Assembly (NCBI GenBank): GCA_002428365.1
Contig: DIVW01000005.1
Span: forward strand, 146,261-165,806
Direction: 5' to 3'
Source of the DNA: Propionibacteriaceae bacterium UBA6122
Lineage (GTDB): Bacteria; Actinomycetota; Actinomycetes; Propionibacteriales; Propionibacteriaceae
Length of the DNA: 19,546 nt
Below the pieces are notes generated by a model. That model worked only from the letters and a program-made list of their open reading frames with translations, did no database searches and had not been told where the DNA came from. Positions 9,025 to 16,594 of this stretch are shown piece by piece; position 1 is the first letter of the stretch; each line of letters starts with the position of its first letter. A program made the translations under genes and the position numbers.

Positions 9025-9042
9025 ACCGCCACTGGTGGCGGT
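9025..9042 (-). terminator. Inverted repeat downstream of the oxidase and short ORF
   Basis: ACCGCCAC (9025-9032) and GTGGCGGT (9035-9042) are perfect complements with a 2-base centre, so a realistic hairpin has a 6-7 bp stem and a 4-6 base loop. Read on the minus strand it begins at the last base of the short ORF stop codon and lies 75 bases after the oxidase stop. It is a plausible transcript end before ettA. Confidence 0.4.
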
Positions 9043-9101
9043 CAATCGCCGAACACGCCCCAGCAGAGGTCGTTGCGTTGGCGCTGGTCGTCCGGCACCA
9101 A
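9042..9101 (-). CDS. Possible micro-ORF or readthrough extension after the oxidase gene
   Basis: Directly after the oxidase TGA and in the same frame, 24 sense codons follow before a second TGA (9042-9044). Of these, 22 end in G or C, while second positions are clearly less GC-rich, which is the local coding signature. The end reads RQRNDLCWGVFGD, then the stop, then a hairpin. Possible starts are TTG at 9101 (19 residues) or GTG at 9098 (18 residues), without a clear ribosome binding site. It may be a real small protein, the remnant of a longer gene, a stop-codon readthrough extension, or chance. I do not recognise it. Confidence 0.25.
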   Translation of the reverse strand: MVPDDQRQRNDLCWGVFGD

Positions 9102-9116
9102 GTCGCGGATCCGGGG

Positions 9117-11966
9117 TCAGCTGGCCTCGGTGAGTAACTCGGCCAAGGTGATCGCCCGCCGACCGGTCAGGTCGAGCACCTGGTAGCGACAGGAGAAGCC
9201 ATCGGCCAGCAGGATTGCGTCCGGCCCAGCGGCCTCGATCGCGGGCAGCAATTGGTTGCCAGCCACCGCCACCGAGATTTCGTAGTGCCCCAACTCCAGA
9301 CCGAAGTTGCCAGCCAGCCCACAGCAGCCATCGACGGTAACCAGCTTGGCACCGGTGCGAGCCAGCAGGGCGGCGTCGGCGTCCCAGCCGAGGATGGCTC
9401 GGTGGTGACAGTGCGGCTGGGCCACCACCGTCAGCCCGCTCAAATCCGGCGGAGTCCAGTCGGTCGCGGTGGCCAATAGCTCAGCCAGGGTGTGCACACT
9501 GGCGGCAACTTCGGCCAGCCGAGGATCATCGACCAGCTCAGCGGCATCGGCGCGCCATACCGCCAGGCAGGAGGGATCAATCCCGACGATGGGTACCCCC
9601 GAAGCTGCGATCGGTGCCAACACCTCAATCGCTCTGCGCAGGGTGGCGGCAGCCCGGTCGCGCTGGCCAGTGCTGATCAGCGAGACCCCGGTATCGACCC
9701 GGCGCGCCAACACCGACGGCTCGAAGCCAGCGCGGCGCAGCACCTCGACTACGGCGGGCACTTTGGCGGGGTCCAGATTGTCGGTGAACGGGTCTACCCA
9801 CACCACTACCGGGCGCACCGTTGGGGTGGGGTTGGTGGGGTTCGGATGCAGGCTGGGTTGGCTCAACCGGGCCGGCTTGGTCTTCGGCCAAAGTGCCCGT
9901 GCCGAGCGGGCGGCGAAGCGGGGCAGCGTGCGGCGGGCGTCCACACCGGCTAGCCACTTCGCAACCCGGCTGATCCCCGGCGCGGCCAAGAGTGCATTCA
10001 CCAGCGCAGGCAGTCCGGGAATCGCCGTCACCAGGTGCGCCCACGAAGGCAATCGGCCCAGGATGTAGTGCGAACGCGGGCGCAGCCGGCCACGGTAGGA
10101 CTCGGCCAGCACCTTCGATTTGGCCGCGGCAATGTCGGTGCCCGTTGGGCACTCCGTGGCGCAGGCCTTGCACGCCAGGCAGAGCTCGAGCACCTCGGCC
10201 ACCGCCGGGTCGCGCCAGCCGGTGATCAGCGAGCCGTTCGCCAACTCCTGCAGGGTCCGGGCCCGGCCACGGGTGGAATCCTGTTCGCGTCTGGTCGCCT
10301 GGTAGGACGGGCACATCACCCCACCCGGCGCCAGGCACTTGCCGACACCGGTGCAGCGGTGCACCGCCGCGGTGAAGTCGATGGGCAGACCCCCGTGGTG
10401 GGCCGAGACCAGCCGCAGCTCGGCGTCCAATGGCTTGGGGTCGACCAGCACCCCCGGGTTGAGCAGGTTGTTCGGGTCAAAGAGGTGCTTCACCGCAGCA
10501 AACAGCGCCAGCGCTTCGGGTGAGTACATCCGGCCCAGCAACTCCGAGCGGGCTCGCCCGTCGCCGTGCTCGCCGGAAATCGAGCCCCCGTAGCTGGCCA
10601 CCAGATCGGCGGCAGCCTCGACGAAGCTGCGGTAGTCGGCCACTCCGGCGGCCTCAGACAGCTCAAAGTCGATGCGCAGGTGCACGCAGCCCTCACCAAA
10701 GTGGCCGTACGGCAGGCCATGCAGACCGTGGCTGGCCAGCAGCGCGTCCAGGTCGCGTAAATAGGCGCCCAACGCAGCTGGTGGGACGGCGGAGTCCTCC
10801 CAGCCGGAATGGGCCGGTTTCGCCAGGCCGACGGCGGCGAGCCCGGCCCCGTCAGCGCGGATCTGCCAAAGCCGGGCCGCCCTGGCCAGATCGGTGACCA
10901 CCTCGCCGTCCAGTCCGCCGGCCGCAGCGAGCAGCTCTTCGGCCCGGCGCGCCAGGCGCTCGGCATCATCGTCGGTCAGTTCGATCAGCAGCCAGCCGTC
11001 ACCGGCGGGCATCGTCGGCACCGCAGCCGCACCCAGCCGCCGGGCGACCACGTCGACGATCCGGCGGTCCAGCCCCTCGACCGCGGTTGGGCTGAACGGC
11101 AGCACCTTCGGCGTGGCGTCGGCGGCAGCGGCCATATCGGGATAACCGATGGCCACCAGAGTTGAGTGCTTTGGCTCCGGCACCAGGCGCACCTGGGCAC
11201 TGGTGACTACGCCGAGGGTGCCCTCGGTGCCGGCGAGGAATCGGGCCACATCGAAGCCGTGCTCGGGTAGAAGGTGTTCGAGGCTGTAGCCGGAAACCTG
11301 GCGGGAGAAGCGGCCAAACTCAGTGCGGATGAGGCCGAGATTCGCCTGGACCAAGTCGTGCAGGGCTCGCAGAGTGGGGGACGTTTGCGGGGTGGAGGGT
11401 GCAGAGCGTGTTGCGTCATCGGTGGGCGCGAACTGGGCTGCGGGGGAGACCAGGTGGAGCCGCTCCCCGGTGCCGGTGATCACCGCAAGGCTGAGCACAT
11501 TGTCAGCGCTGCGGCCATAGCCCAACGCCCGGGCACCGCAGGCGTTGTTGCCGATCATGCCGCCAATGGTGCAGCGGTCAGCGGTGGACGGGTCGGGCCC
11601 GAATCGCAGGCTGTGCGCCGAGGAGGCTGCGGTGAGCCTGGCCGGAATCACTCCCGGGTCGACGGTTGCCGACCGGCCGGCGGCATCCAGTTCGAGGATG
11701 CGATTCAGTTGGCGTAAGTCGAGCACCAAACCGGGGCCAATCGCGTTCCCGGCGATGGACGTCCCAGCGCCGCGGCTGGTGATCGGCATTTTGGCCAAAC
11801 GAGCGGCGTCGATCAAAGCGGTCAGCTCACGCTGCGTGGCTGGCCGAGCGACAGCTGCGGGCACCACGCGTTGCAGGGAGGCGTCGGAGCTGTAGAGCGC
11901 GCGGGCCAGTGCGCTGGTGTCCAGATCGAATCCGTCCGCCAGCAGGGCCTCAATCGCCTCAGTCAT
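9117..11966 (-). CDS. FAD-binding and Fe-S-binding oxidase (D-lactate/2-hydroxyacid dehydrogenase, GlcD-GlcF-like fusion)
   Basis: The 949-residue protein combines two halves. The first is a PCMH-type FAD domain with RGAGTSIAGNAIG and GGMIGNNACGARALGYGRS, followed by the FAD-oxidase cap containing YGHFGEGCVHLR and SGEHGDGRARSELLG and ending in LFDPNNLLNPG. The second is an Fe-S reductase part: a Cys538/Cys544/Cys552 cluster (CTGVGKC and VMCPS), CLACKACATECP with Cys596, 599, 602 and 606, and C-terminal cysteine-rich CCG-like segments (DPSCLAVWRAD, QPHCHHRA, VDGCCGLAGNFG). Family members oxidise D-lactate, glycolate or D-2-hydroxyglutarate at the membrane face and pass electrons to quinone or another acceptor. 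The exact substrate cannot be read here; D-lactate would fit a fermentative or propionate-type metabolism (inference). I prefer ATG at 11966; an upstream in-frame GTG at 11978 adds four residues. Neither has a clear ribosome binding site. It lies 84 bases downstream of the MarR gene on the same strand. Confidence 0.88.
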   Translation of the reverse strand: MTEAIEALLADGFDLDTSALARALYSSDASLQRVVPAAVARPATQRELTALIDAARLAKMPITSRGAGTSIAGNAIGPGLVLDLRQLNRILELDAAGRSATVDPGVIPARLTAASSAHSLRFGPDPSTADRCTIGGMIGNNACGARALGYGRSADNVLSLAVITGTGERLHLVSPAAQFAPTDDATRSAPSTPQTSPTLRALHDLVQANLGLIRTEFGRFSRQVSGYSLEHLLPEHGFDVARFLAGTEGTLGVVTSAQVRLVPEPKHSTLVAIGYPDMAAAADATPKVLPFSPTAVEGLDRRIVDVVARRLGAAAVPTMPAGDGWLLIELTDDDAERLARRAEELLAAAGGLDGEVVTDLARAARLWQIRADGAGLAAVGLAKPAHSGWEDSAVPPAALGAYLRDLDALLASHGLHGLPYGHFGEGCVHLRIDFELSEAAGVADYRSFVEAAADLVASYGGSISGEHGDGRARSELLGRMYSPEALALFAAVKHLFDPNNLLNPGVLVDPKPLDAELRLVSAHHGGLPIDFTAAVHRCTGVGKCLAPGGVMCPSYQATRREQDSTRGRARTLQELANGSLITGWRDPAVAEVLELCLACKACATECPTGTDIAAAKSKVLAESYRGRLRPRSHYILGRLPSWAHLVTAIPGLPALVNALLAAPGISRVAKWLAGVDARRTLPRFAARSARALWPKTKPARLSQPSLHPNPTNPTPTVRPVVVWVDPFTDNLDPAKVPAVVEVLRRAGFEPSVLARRVDTGVSLISTGQRDRAAATLRRAIEVLAPIAASGVPIVGIDPSCLAVWRADAAELVDDPRLAEVAASVHTLAELLATATDWTPPDLSGLTVVAQPHCHHRAILGWDADAALLARTGAKLVTVDGCCGLAGNFGLELGHYEISVAVAGNQLLPAIEAAGPDAILLADGFSCRYQVLDLTGRRAITLAELLTEAS

Positions 11967-12050
11967 GGCCACGCGCACAGTCTGGCAGCACTAGCTGGTG
12001 GCTGGGGGAGCGGCGGGTGCCTGGTAGCGAGCGAGGGTGCGTCCGTCGGG

Positions 12051-12518
12051 TCAGGACTGCTCGGGGGCCTGGACGACGGCGCCCATGAGCCGACCCAGGG
12101 CAATGAAGTCTTCCGGCTCGACCACATCGACCAGCACTCGTCGCACTGACTCCACGTGATGCGGGGCGGCTTCAACCAACAACGCGTAGCCCTCGTCGGT
12201 GAGTTTGGCCATTACTCCCCGCCGATCAGACGGGCAGGCGATGCGGGTGAGGATGTTCTTGGCTTCCATTCGCGACACCGTGTGGGTGAGGCGGGAGCGG
12301 GACTGGCGCACCTTGTCGGCGAGCTCTGACATCCGCAGTTCGTGATCGGGGTTATCCGACAGATGCACCAGAATCTCGTACTCGCCCAGATCCAGGCCGA
12401 AGCTCCGCAACTCGGCGTCGAGTTCGGCGAAAATGCGTCCGGTGCCGGAGAGGAACTGACGCCAGATCACCTGCTGCTCGGTGCTGAGCCAGCGGGGCTT
12501 GATCGAGGTGGGCCGCAT
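12051..12518 (-). CDS. MarR-family winged-helix transcriptional regulator
   Basis: From ATG at 12518 (MRPTSIKPRWLS) the protein has 155 residues, the usual MarR length. It shows the dimerisation helices, then the winged helix: LGEYEILVHLSDNP, MSELADKVRQSRSRLTHTVSRME as recognition region, the wing with ITRIACPSDRRGVMAKLT, and DEGYALL. Such proteins bind palindromic operators as dimers and are released by small ligands. A longer in-frame start at 12557 exists, but it would run through a good promoter (TTGAAC, 16 bases, TAGAAT) whose predicted start point coincides with ATG 12518, so I read the gene as leaderless. It is followed on the same strand by the oxidase gene and divergent from the acyl-CoA synthetase gene; either could be its target. 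Confidence 0.85.
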   Translation of the reverse strand: MRPTSIKPRWLSTEQQVIWRQFLSGTGRIFAELDAELRSFGLDLGEYEILVHLSDNPDHELRMSELADKVRQSRSRLTHTVSRMEAKNILTRIACPSDRRGVMAKLTDEGYALLVEAAPHHVESVRRVLVDVVEPEDFIALGRLMGAVVQAPEQS

Positions 12519-12525
12519 CTTGGTG

Positions 12526-12553
12526 ATTCTACCGGGCACACTTGAGAGTTCAA
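12526..12553 (-). promoter_or_regulatory. Promoter of the MarR gene with overlapping palindromic operator
   Basis: On the minus strand, TTGAAC (12548-12553) and TAGAAT (12526-12531) are separated by 16 bases, a good housekeeping-type promoter. The -10 box ends 7 bases before ATG 12518, which implies a leaderless mRNA. The palindrome TTGA-N4-TCAA at 12542-12553 covers the -35 box and is a candidate autoregulatory MarR operator. Confidence 0.55.
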
Positions 12554-12843
12554 CCAATGCAGGGGTGGTGGCGACCGGCCAATTGCAGCAGGACGGCGCC
12601 GAGGCGCATCGAACCGGCCACTGATGGCGAAATTCGGCAACCGGCGGCGGTGCGGAGCAGCCCTCCGCGAGCCGCGCCCGTCGTCCCGGGGTTGGCCGGG
12701 TTGGCAGAATTCGGCAGACGGCACCTTAGCCGCGGGGTGCGCGCCCGAAATCTTCAGTGCGTCCGCGCGTTGCCAGCCGTAGGCTGCGCTCAGTTCTACA
12801 CTTCGGATCGCGTCCCACAGTGGGGGCAGGGAGAGACACGACG
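12554..12843. other. Divergent intergenic region between marR and the acyl-CoA synthetase
   Basis: About 290 bases remain beyond the MarR promoter. They hold a 9-base direct repeat, AATTCGGCA, at 12631-12639 and 12708-12716, and a possible -10 box for the synthetase, TACACT at 12797-12802, without a well-spaced -35 box. GGGAGAG about 9 bases before ATG 12844 is the ribosome binding site. Open frames here are Arg/Pro-rich and look non-coding. Confidence 0.35.
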
Positions 12844-14664
12844 ATGAACGAAACTGGGGCTGAGGCGGAGCCCACCACCGTTGGCGCAATGTTGCGTTGG
12901 CGGGTGGCTGCTTCTGGGTCGAGCGAGGCATTCCGCTATCGGGATGCAGCTGAGGAATGGGTCTCAATCGACTGGGTGGAAACCCAGCGTCGAGTGGACG
13001 TCATCGCCGCCGCGCTGCTGGCACTGGGGTTGAAGACCGAAGAGCGAGTGACCATCGTCGCCGGCACGCGACTCGAATGGGTGCTAGCTGACCTGGCCAT
13101 CAACTGCGCAGGCGGGGCGACCACCACCATCTACCCAAACACGACTGGCGACGACTTCCAGCACATCATCGGCGACTCCGGCTCGGTGATGGTGTTCGCC
13201 GAGAACGCCGAACAGTTGGCCAAACTCGACGCTGCCCCGAAAGTGGCCGCTGCCGTCAGCCACGTCATCTTGATGGACGGCGAGGGCGACGGCGATCGAG
13301 TGCTGAGTTGGGCTGATCTGATCCAGCGCGGTGAAGCCAAGCTGGCCGAGGATCCGGGCGTGGTCGACGACGCGATCGCCGCCGCCACCCCCGACCAGTT
13401 GGCCACCTTGATCTACACCTCCGGCACCACTGGGCGAGCCAAGGGTGTGGAACTGCTGCACAGCTGCTGGGTCTATGAGGGCCTGACCCTGCGTGACATG
13501 AAGATCATTCCGCCCGGCTACGTCCAGTATCTGTGGCTGCCGTTGTCGCACGTCTTCGGAAAAGCCCTCATCGCCACGCAGATGGCGATCGGGTTCAGCT
13601 CGGCTGTGGATGGCCGGGTCGACAAGATCGTGGCCGGGCTCGGCGAGGTCAGCCCGGAGTTCATGTGCGGCGCGCCGCGTATCTTCGAGAAGGTTCGCAG
13701 CGCGGTGATGCTGGCGTCCCCGCGTGGTGCAATCAAGGGACGGATCGCGCGGTGGGCCTTCTCCGTTGGGCGCGACTCTCGGGAGTACCGGATGGCGGCC
13801 CGTCCGATGCCAGCCGCGATGCGGGCCTCTTACGCGATCGCCGACAAGCTGGTGTTCAGCAAGCTGAAGGCCAAGATGGGCGGCAACGTTGAGTTCTTCG
13901 TTTCCGGCTCGGCCAAGCTGAGCGAGCAGGTGCAGGCGTGGTTCTATTCGGCCGGGCTGCTGGTCGTCGAGGGCTACGGAATGACCGAAACCAGCGCGAT
14001 CAGCTGCTTCAATGTGCCCCAGAAGCCGCGCTTCGGCACCGTCGGACCGGCGCTGCCTGGCACCGAAGTGCGGCTCGCCGAAGACGGTGAGGTGCTGATC
14101 AAAGGCCCCGGCGTGATGCGTGGCTACCACAACGACCCCGAGCACACTGCCGAGGTGCTGATCGATGGGTGGTTCCACACCGGCGACATCGGCGTCTTCG
14201 ACGCGGACGGCTATCTTTCGATCACCGACCGCAAGAAGGATCTGATGAAGACCTCCAGCGGCAAGTACGTTGCGCCGGTGAAGGTCGAAACCGTCATCGG
14301 GGCGACCATCCCCTACGTGTCCCAAGTGGTGGCGGTGGGCGATGGCCGCAAGTACATCTCCGCGCTGCTCACCATGGACCGCGACAACCTGAACAAGTGG
14401 GCGGCCCGCAAGGGATTGGCCGATCTGTCCTATGCCGAGCTCACCCAACACCCGGAACTGCGCAAAACGCTGGAGCGGTTCATCGCCTCGGCCAACGCCA
14501 AACTGGAGCGCTGGGAGACGGTCAAGCGGTTCGCAGTGCTGCCCACCGAACTGAGTGTGGACGACGGTGGCGTCACCCCGAACATGAAGATTCGTCGCAA
14601 GGTGGTCACTGACATGTACGCCGACGTGGTCGACTCCCTCTACGACGACGAACCGGGCGCGTGA
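12844..14664 (+). CDS. Long-chain-fatty-acid--CoA ligase (AMP-forming, FadD15-like)
   Basis: The 606-residue enzyme of the ANL superfamily activates long fatty acids to acyl-adenylate and then acyl-CoA. Visible motifs are the P-loop-like LIYTSGTTGRAKG (189-201), the A5 motif YGMTET (378-383), GWFHTGD with Asp448, and the hinge/A8 region DRKKDLMKTSSGKYVAP from 462. Lys474 lies in the GKYVAP segment typical of the FadD15/FACS-like group. There is no signal peptide; the enzyme probably works at the inner membrane face. The start is ATG 12844, supported by GGGAGAG upstream; an in-frame start at 12757 would add 29 residues with no homologous look. The stop overlaps the GTG of the thioesterase gene (GTGA), so the two are translated together. 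Confidence 0.9.
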   Translation: MNETGAEAEPTTVGAMLRWRVAASGSSEAFRYRDAAEEWVSIDWVETQRRVDVIAAALLALGLKTEERVTIVAGTRLEWVLADLAINCAGGATTTIYPNTTGDDFQHIIGDSGSVMVFAENAEQLAKLDAAPKVAAAVSHVILMDGEGDGDRVLSWADLIQRGEAKLAEDPGVVDDAIAAATPDQLATLIYTSGTTGRAKGVELLHSCWVYEGLTLRDMKIIPPGYVQYLWLPLSHVFGKALIATQMAIGFSSAVDGRVDKIVAGLGEVSPEFMCGAPRIFEKVRSAVMLASPRGAIKGRIARWAFSVGRDSREYRMAARPMPAAMRASYAIADKLVFSKLKAKMGGNVEFFVSGSAKLSEQVQAWFYSAGLLVVEGYGMTETSAISCFNVPQKPRFGTVGPALPGTEVRLAEDGEVLIKGPGVMRGYHNDPEHTAEVLIDGWFHTGDIGVFDADGYLSITDRKKDLMKTSSGKYVAPVKVETVIGATIPYVSQVVAVGDGRKYISALLTMDRDNLNKWAARKGLADLSYAELTQHPELRKTLERFIASANAKLERWETVKRFAVLPTELSVDDGGVTPNMKIRRKVVTDMYADVVDSLYDDEPGA

Positions 14665-15521
14665 GTAGCTACACCAGCAGGGTCCAACTGCGCTGGGTTG
14701 ACCTGGATGCCCAGGGGCACGTGAACAATGCGGTAGTCGCCGACTACTTGCAGGAGGCCCGGGTTGAGTGGCTGTTGGCTGGCCCCAACGCGCACCTGCT
14801 TGGCGACTCCACCATGGTGGTTGGCCATCAGGTGGAATACCTCGGGCCAATCAACTTCAGCCTTGAGCCGGTGAGAGTGGACTTGTCGATGGGGGCGGTC
14901 GGGGCGTCCAGGTTCCTGTTGGCCTATTCGGTGATTCAAGATGACCGTGAGGTGGCGCGCGGCCGCTCGACCCTGTGCCTGTTCGACTACCGCGCGAACC
15001 GGGTGCGCCGAATGACCGGAGCCGAGCGGAGCTGGTTCGCGGCCCAATCCGAACCTCTGGAGCCGTTGCCGACCCTGGGTAGCTGGCAGGTGGGCGAGCA
15101 GGCGCATGAATACGAGTTCACCGTGCGGTGGTCGGATCTGGACTCCTACGGTCACGTCAACAACGTTCGGGTCTTCGACTACATCGCTGAGGCTCGGGTG
15201 CACCTGAACCCCGACCCCGACGGGCCCCACCGAATGGCAGTGGCCGCGGCCGACGGGATGCTGTGGATGGTGGCCCGCCAGGACGTGGACTACCTGGGCC
15301 AGATTCTGCTGCGTCCGGAGCCCTACGTGGTGCGCACCGCCATTGGACGCCTGGGTCGCACCTCAGCGACCACGGTGGCCGAAGTGGTCGACCCGACCGA
15401 CGGGCGCGTGCTGGTGCGGACCCGCACGGTGGTGGTGAGCGGCGACGCGCAGGGGCGTCCGGTGCCGTTGCCGCCGCTGATGTTGAAGGCCGCCGAGCTT
15501 TGGCCAGCAGTTTCCCGCTAA
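14661..15521 (+). CDS. Acyl-CoA thioesterase with two tandem hotdog domains
   Basis: The 286-residue protein starts with GTG inside the synthetase stop. It contains two copies of the 4HBT-type active-site signature: LRWVDLDAQGHVNNAVVADYL from residue 10 and VRWSDLDSYGHVNNVRVFDYI from residue 155. Each has the DxxGHVNN pattern with the Asp and the long helix that follows. A tandem arrangement gives an internal pseudo-dimer, as in the actinobacterial thioesterases beside ettA in mycobacteria (Rv2475c-like). It should hydrolyse acyl-CoA to fatty acid and CoA; chain-length preference cannot be read. The gene ends 9 bases before the stop of the convergent lacI-type gene, so the two transcripts must overlap or end inside each other. 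Confidence 0.85.
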   Translation: MSSYTSRVQLRWVDLDAQGHVNNAVVADYLQEARVEWLLAGPNAHLLGDSTMVVGHQVEYLGPINFSLEPVRVDLSMGAVGASRFLLAYSVIQDDREVARGRSTLCLFDYRANRVRRMTGAERSWFAAQSEPLEPLPTLGSWQVGEQAHEYEFTVRWSDLDSYGHVNNVRVFDYIAEARVHLNPDPDGPHRMAVAAADGMLWMVARQDVDYLGQILLRPEPYVVRTAIGRLGRTSATTVAEVVDPTDGRVLVRTRTVVVSGDAQGRPVPLPPLMLKAAELWPAVSR

Positions 15522-15530
15522 GGCTTGGCT

Positions 15531-16532
15531 TTACGCGCTGCGCACCAGGCTTGAGGAGGCTCGTACGATCAGTTCCGGCACGAACGGCGGATGCGGATTG
15601 CCAGCGAGCAACAGATCGGCGGCAGCCCAACCCATCGCGCGCATGGGCTGACGCACTGAACTCAGCGGCACCATCAGCTCTGCGGCGAGGAACAGGTCGT
15701 CATAGCCGACCACAGCCACATCGTCAGGCACCCGCAGCCCACGCACCCGCAGTTCGCGCAGCACCCCCAGCGCGACGATGTCGTTGATGGTGAACACCGC
15801 CGTTGGCGGTCGCGGCGAATCCAGCAGCGGGATCAGTTCCTGTTGGCCGCCATTGGCGCTGATATCGCTGAGGTGCACGATCTGCAGCACCTCAGCCGGG
15901 TCCAGCCCGGCTGCCTGGACGGCCTCAGTCGCCCCCTGGCAGCGCTGCTGGCTGGACTGCAGCACCTTCTGGCCAGCAATGACGGCGATTCGACGATGGC
16001 CCATTTCCAGCAGATGGGCTACCGCTTCCCGTCCGCCGTGGACATTGTCGACGCCGACGCTTGGCCGCCCAGGAATGTCGGCGTCCAGCAGTACCGATGG
16101 GATGCCGAGGTGGCCCAATGCCGTTAGCCGGCTCGCGGTGGCGTCCATTGGGGTGATCAATACGCCTCGGACGCCCTGTTCGGTCAGCAGCCGCAGAAAG
16201 CTGGCCTCCCGCGCGGGGTTGTTGTCTGAACTGCACATGATCAGGGTGTGATCATCGGCGGCGAGGCGGTCTTCGATGCCGCGAATCAGCTCGGTATAGA
16301 ACGGGTTGGAAACGTCAGAGACGATCGCCCCCACCATGCTGGAAACCCCAGCTCGGAGGTGGCGGGCTGAGGCGTTGCGGTGAAAGTTGAGCTCGGTCAT
16401 CGCCGATTCAACTCGTTCCCGGGTCGCTATGGACACCAGCTCAGGGCGATTCAGCACATTCGAAACCGTGCCAACCGAGACCTTTGCCAGTGCAGCTACA
16501 TCTTTTACATTCGAGCGGTGGGGTGGTGCCAT
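15531..16532 (-). CDS. LacI-family transcriptional regulator
   Basis: The 333-residue protein has an N-terminal helix-turn-helix (NVKDVAALAKVSVGTVSNVLNRP, residues 8-30) and hinge helix region, then a periplasmic-binding-protein-like effector domain with VGAIVSDVSNPFYTELIRG, GVDNVHGGREAVAHLLEMGH, FTINDIVALGVLRELRVRG and VAVVGYDDL. The effector is usually a sugar or nucleoside, but no transport or catabolic gene is adjacent, so the target is unknown. The ATG follows GAGAGGG by 5 bases. The gene lies 62 bases after pyrC on the same strand and may have its own promoter (TATGAT at 16565-16570) as well as readthrough from the pyr operon. Confidence 0.9.
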   Translation of the reverse strand: MAPPHRSNVKDVAALAKVSVGTVSNVLNRPELVSIATRERVESAMTELNFHRNASARHLRAGVSSMVGAIVSDVSNPFYTELIRGIEDRLAADDHTLIMCSSDNNPAREASFLRLLTEQGVRGVLITPMDATASRLTALGHLGIPSVLLDADIPGRPSVGVDNVHGGREAVAHLLEMGHRRIAVIAGQKVLQSSQQRCQGATEAVQAAGLDPAEVLQIVHLSDISANGGQQELIPLLDSPRPPTAVFTINDIVALGVLRELRVRGLRVPDDVAVVGYDDLFLAAELMVPLSSVRQPMRAMGWAAADLLLAGNPHPPFVPELIVRASSSLVRSA

Positions 16533-16564
16533 CTGGGCCCTCTCACAAGCCAGTGGATGGGGTG

Positions 16565-16570
16565 ATCATA
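16565..16570 (-). promoter_or_regulatory. Possible -10 box for the lacI-type gene
   Basis: TATGAT on the minus strand lies 32 bases before the ATG in the pyrC/lacI gap. No good -35 match is present at 17 bases. The box overlaps TGATCA, a short palindrome. Confidence 0.35.
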
Positions 16571-16594
16571 GCTAGGTGCGAATTTTGGGCCGAG

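Noticed and set aside
12631..12716. Direct repeat AATTCGGCA as a possible operator pair
   Set aside because: Nine bases repeated once at 77-base spacing without symmetry is weak evidence and does not resemble the MarR palindrome.
12542..12847. 101-codon plus-strand frame in the marR / synthetase gap
   Set aside because: It starts inside the MarR promoter, is Arg/Pro-rich and overlaps the synthetase start in another frame; no coding signature seen.
13084..14850. Long minus-strand open frame of 588 codons opposite the acyl-CoA synthetase
   Set aside because: The His/Gln/Arg-rich translation has no recognisable domain, and the opposite strand carries a complete enzyme.
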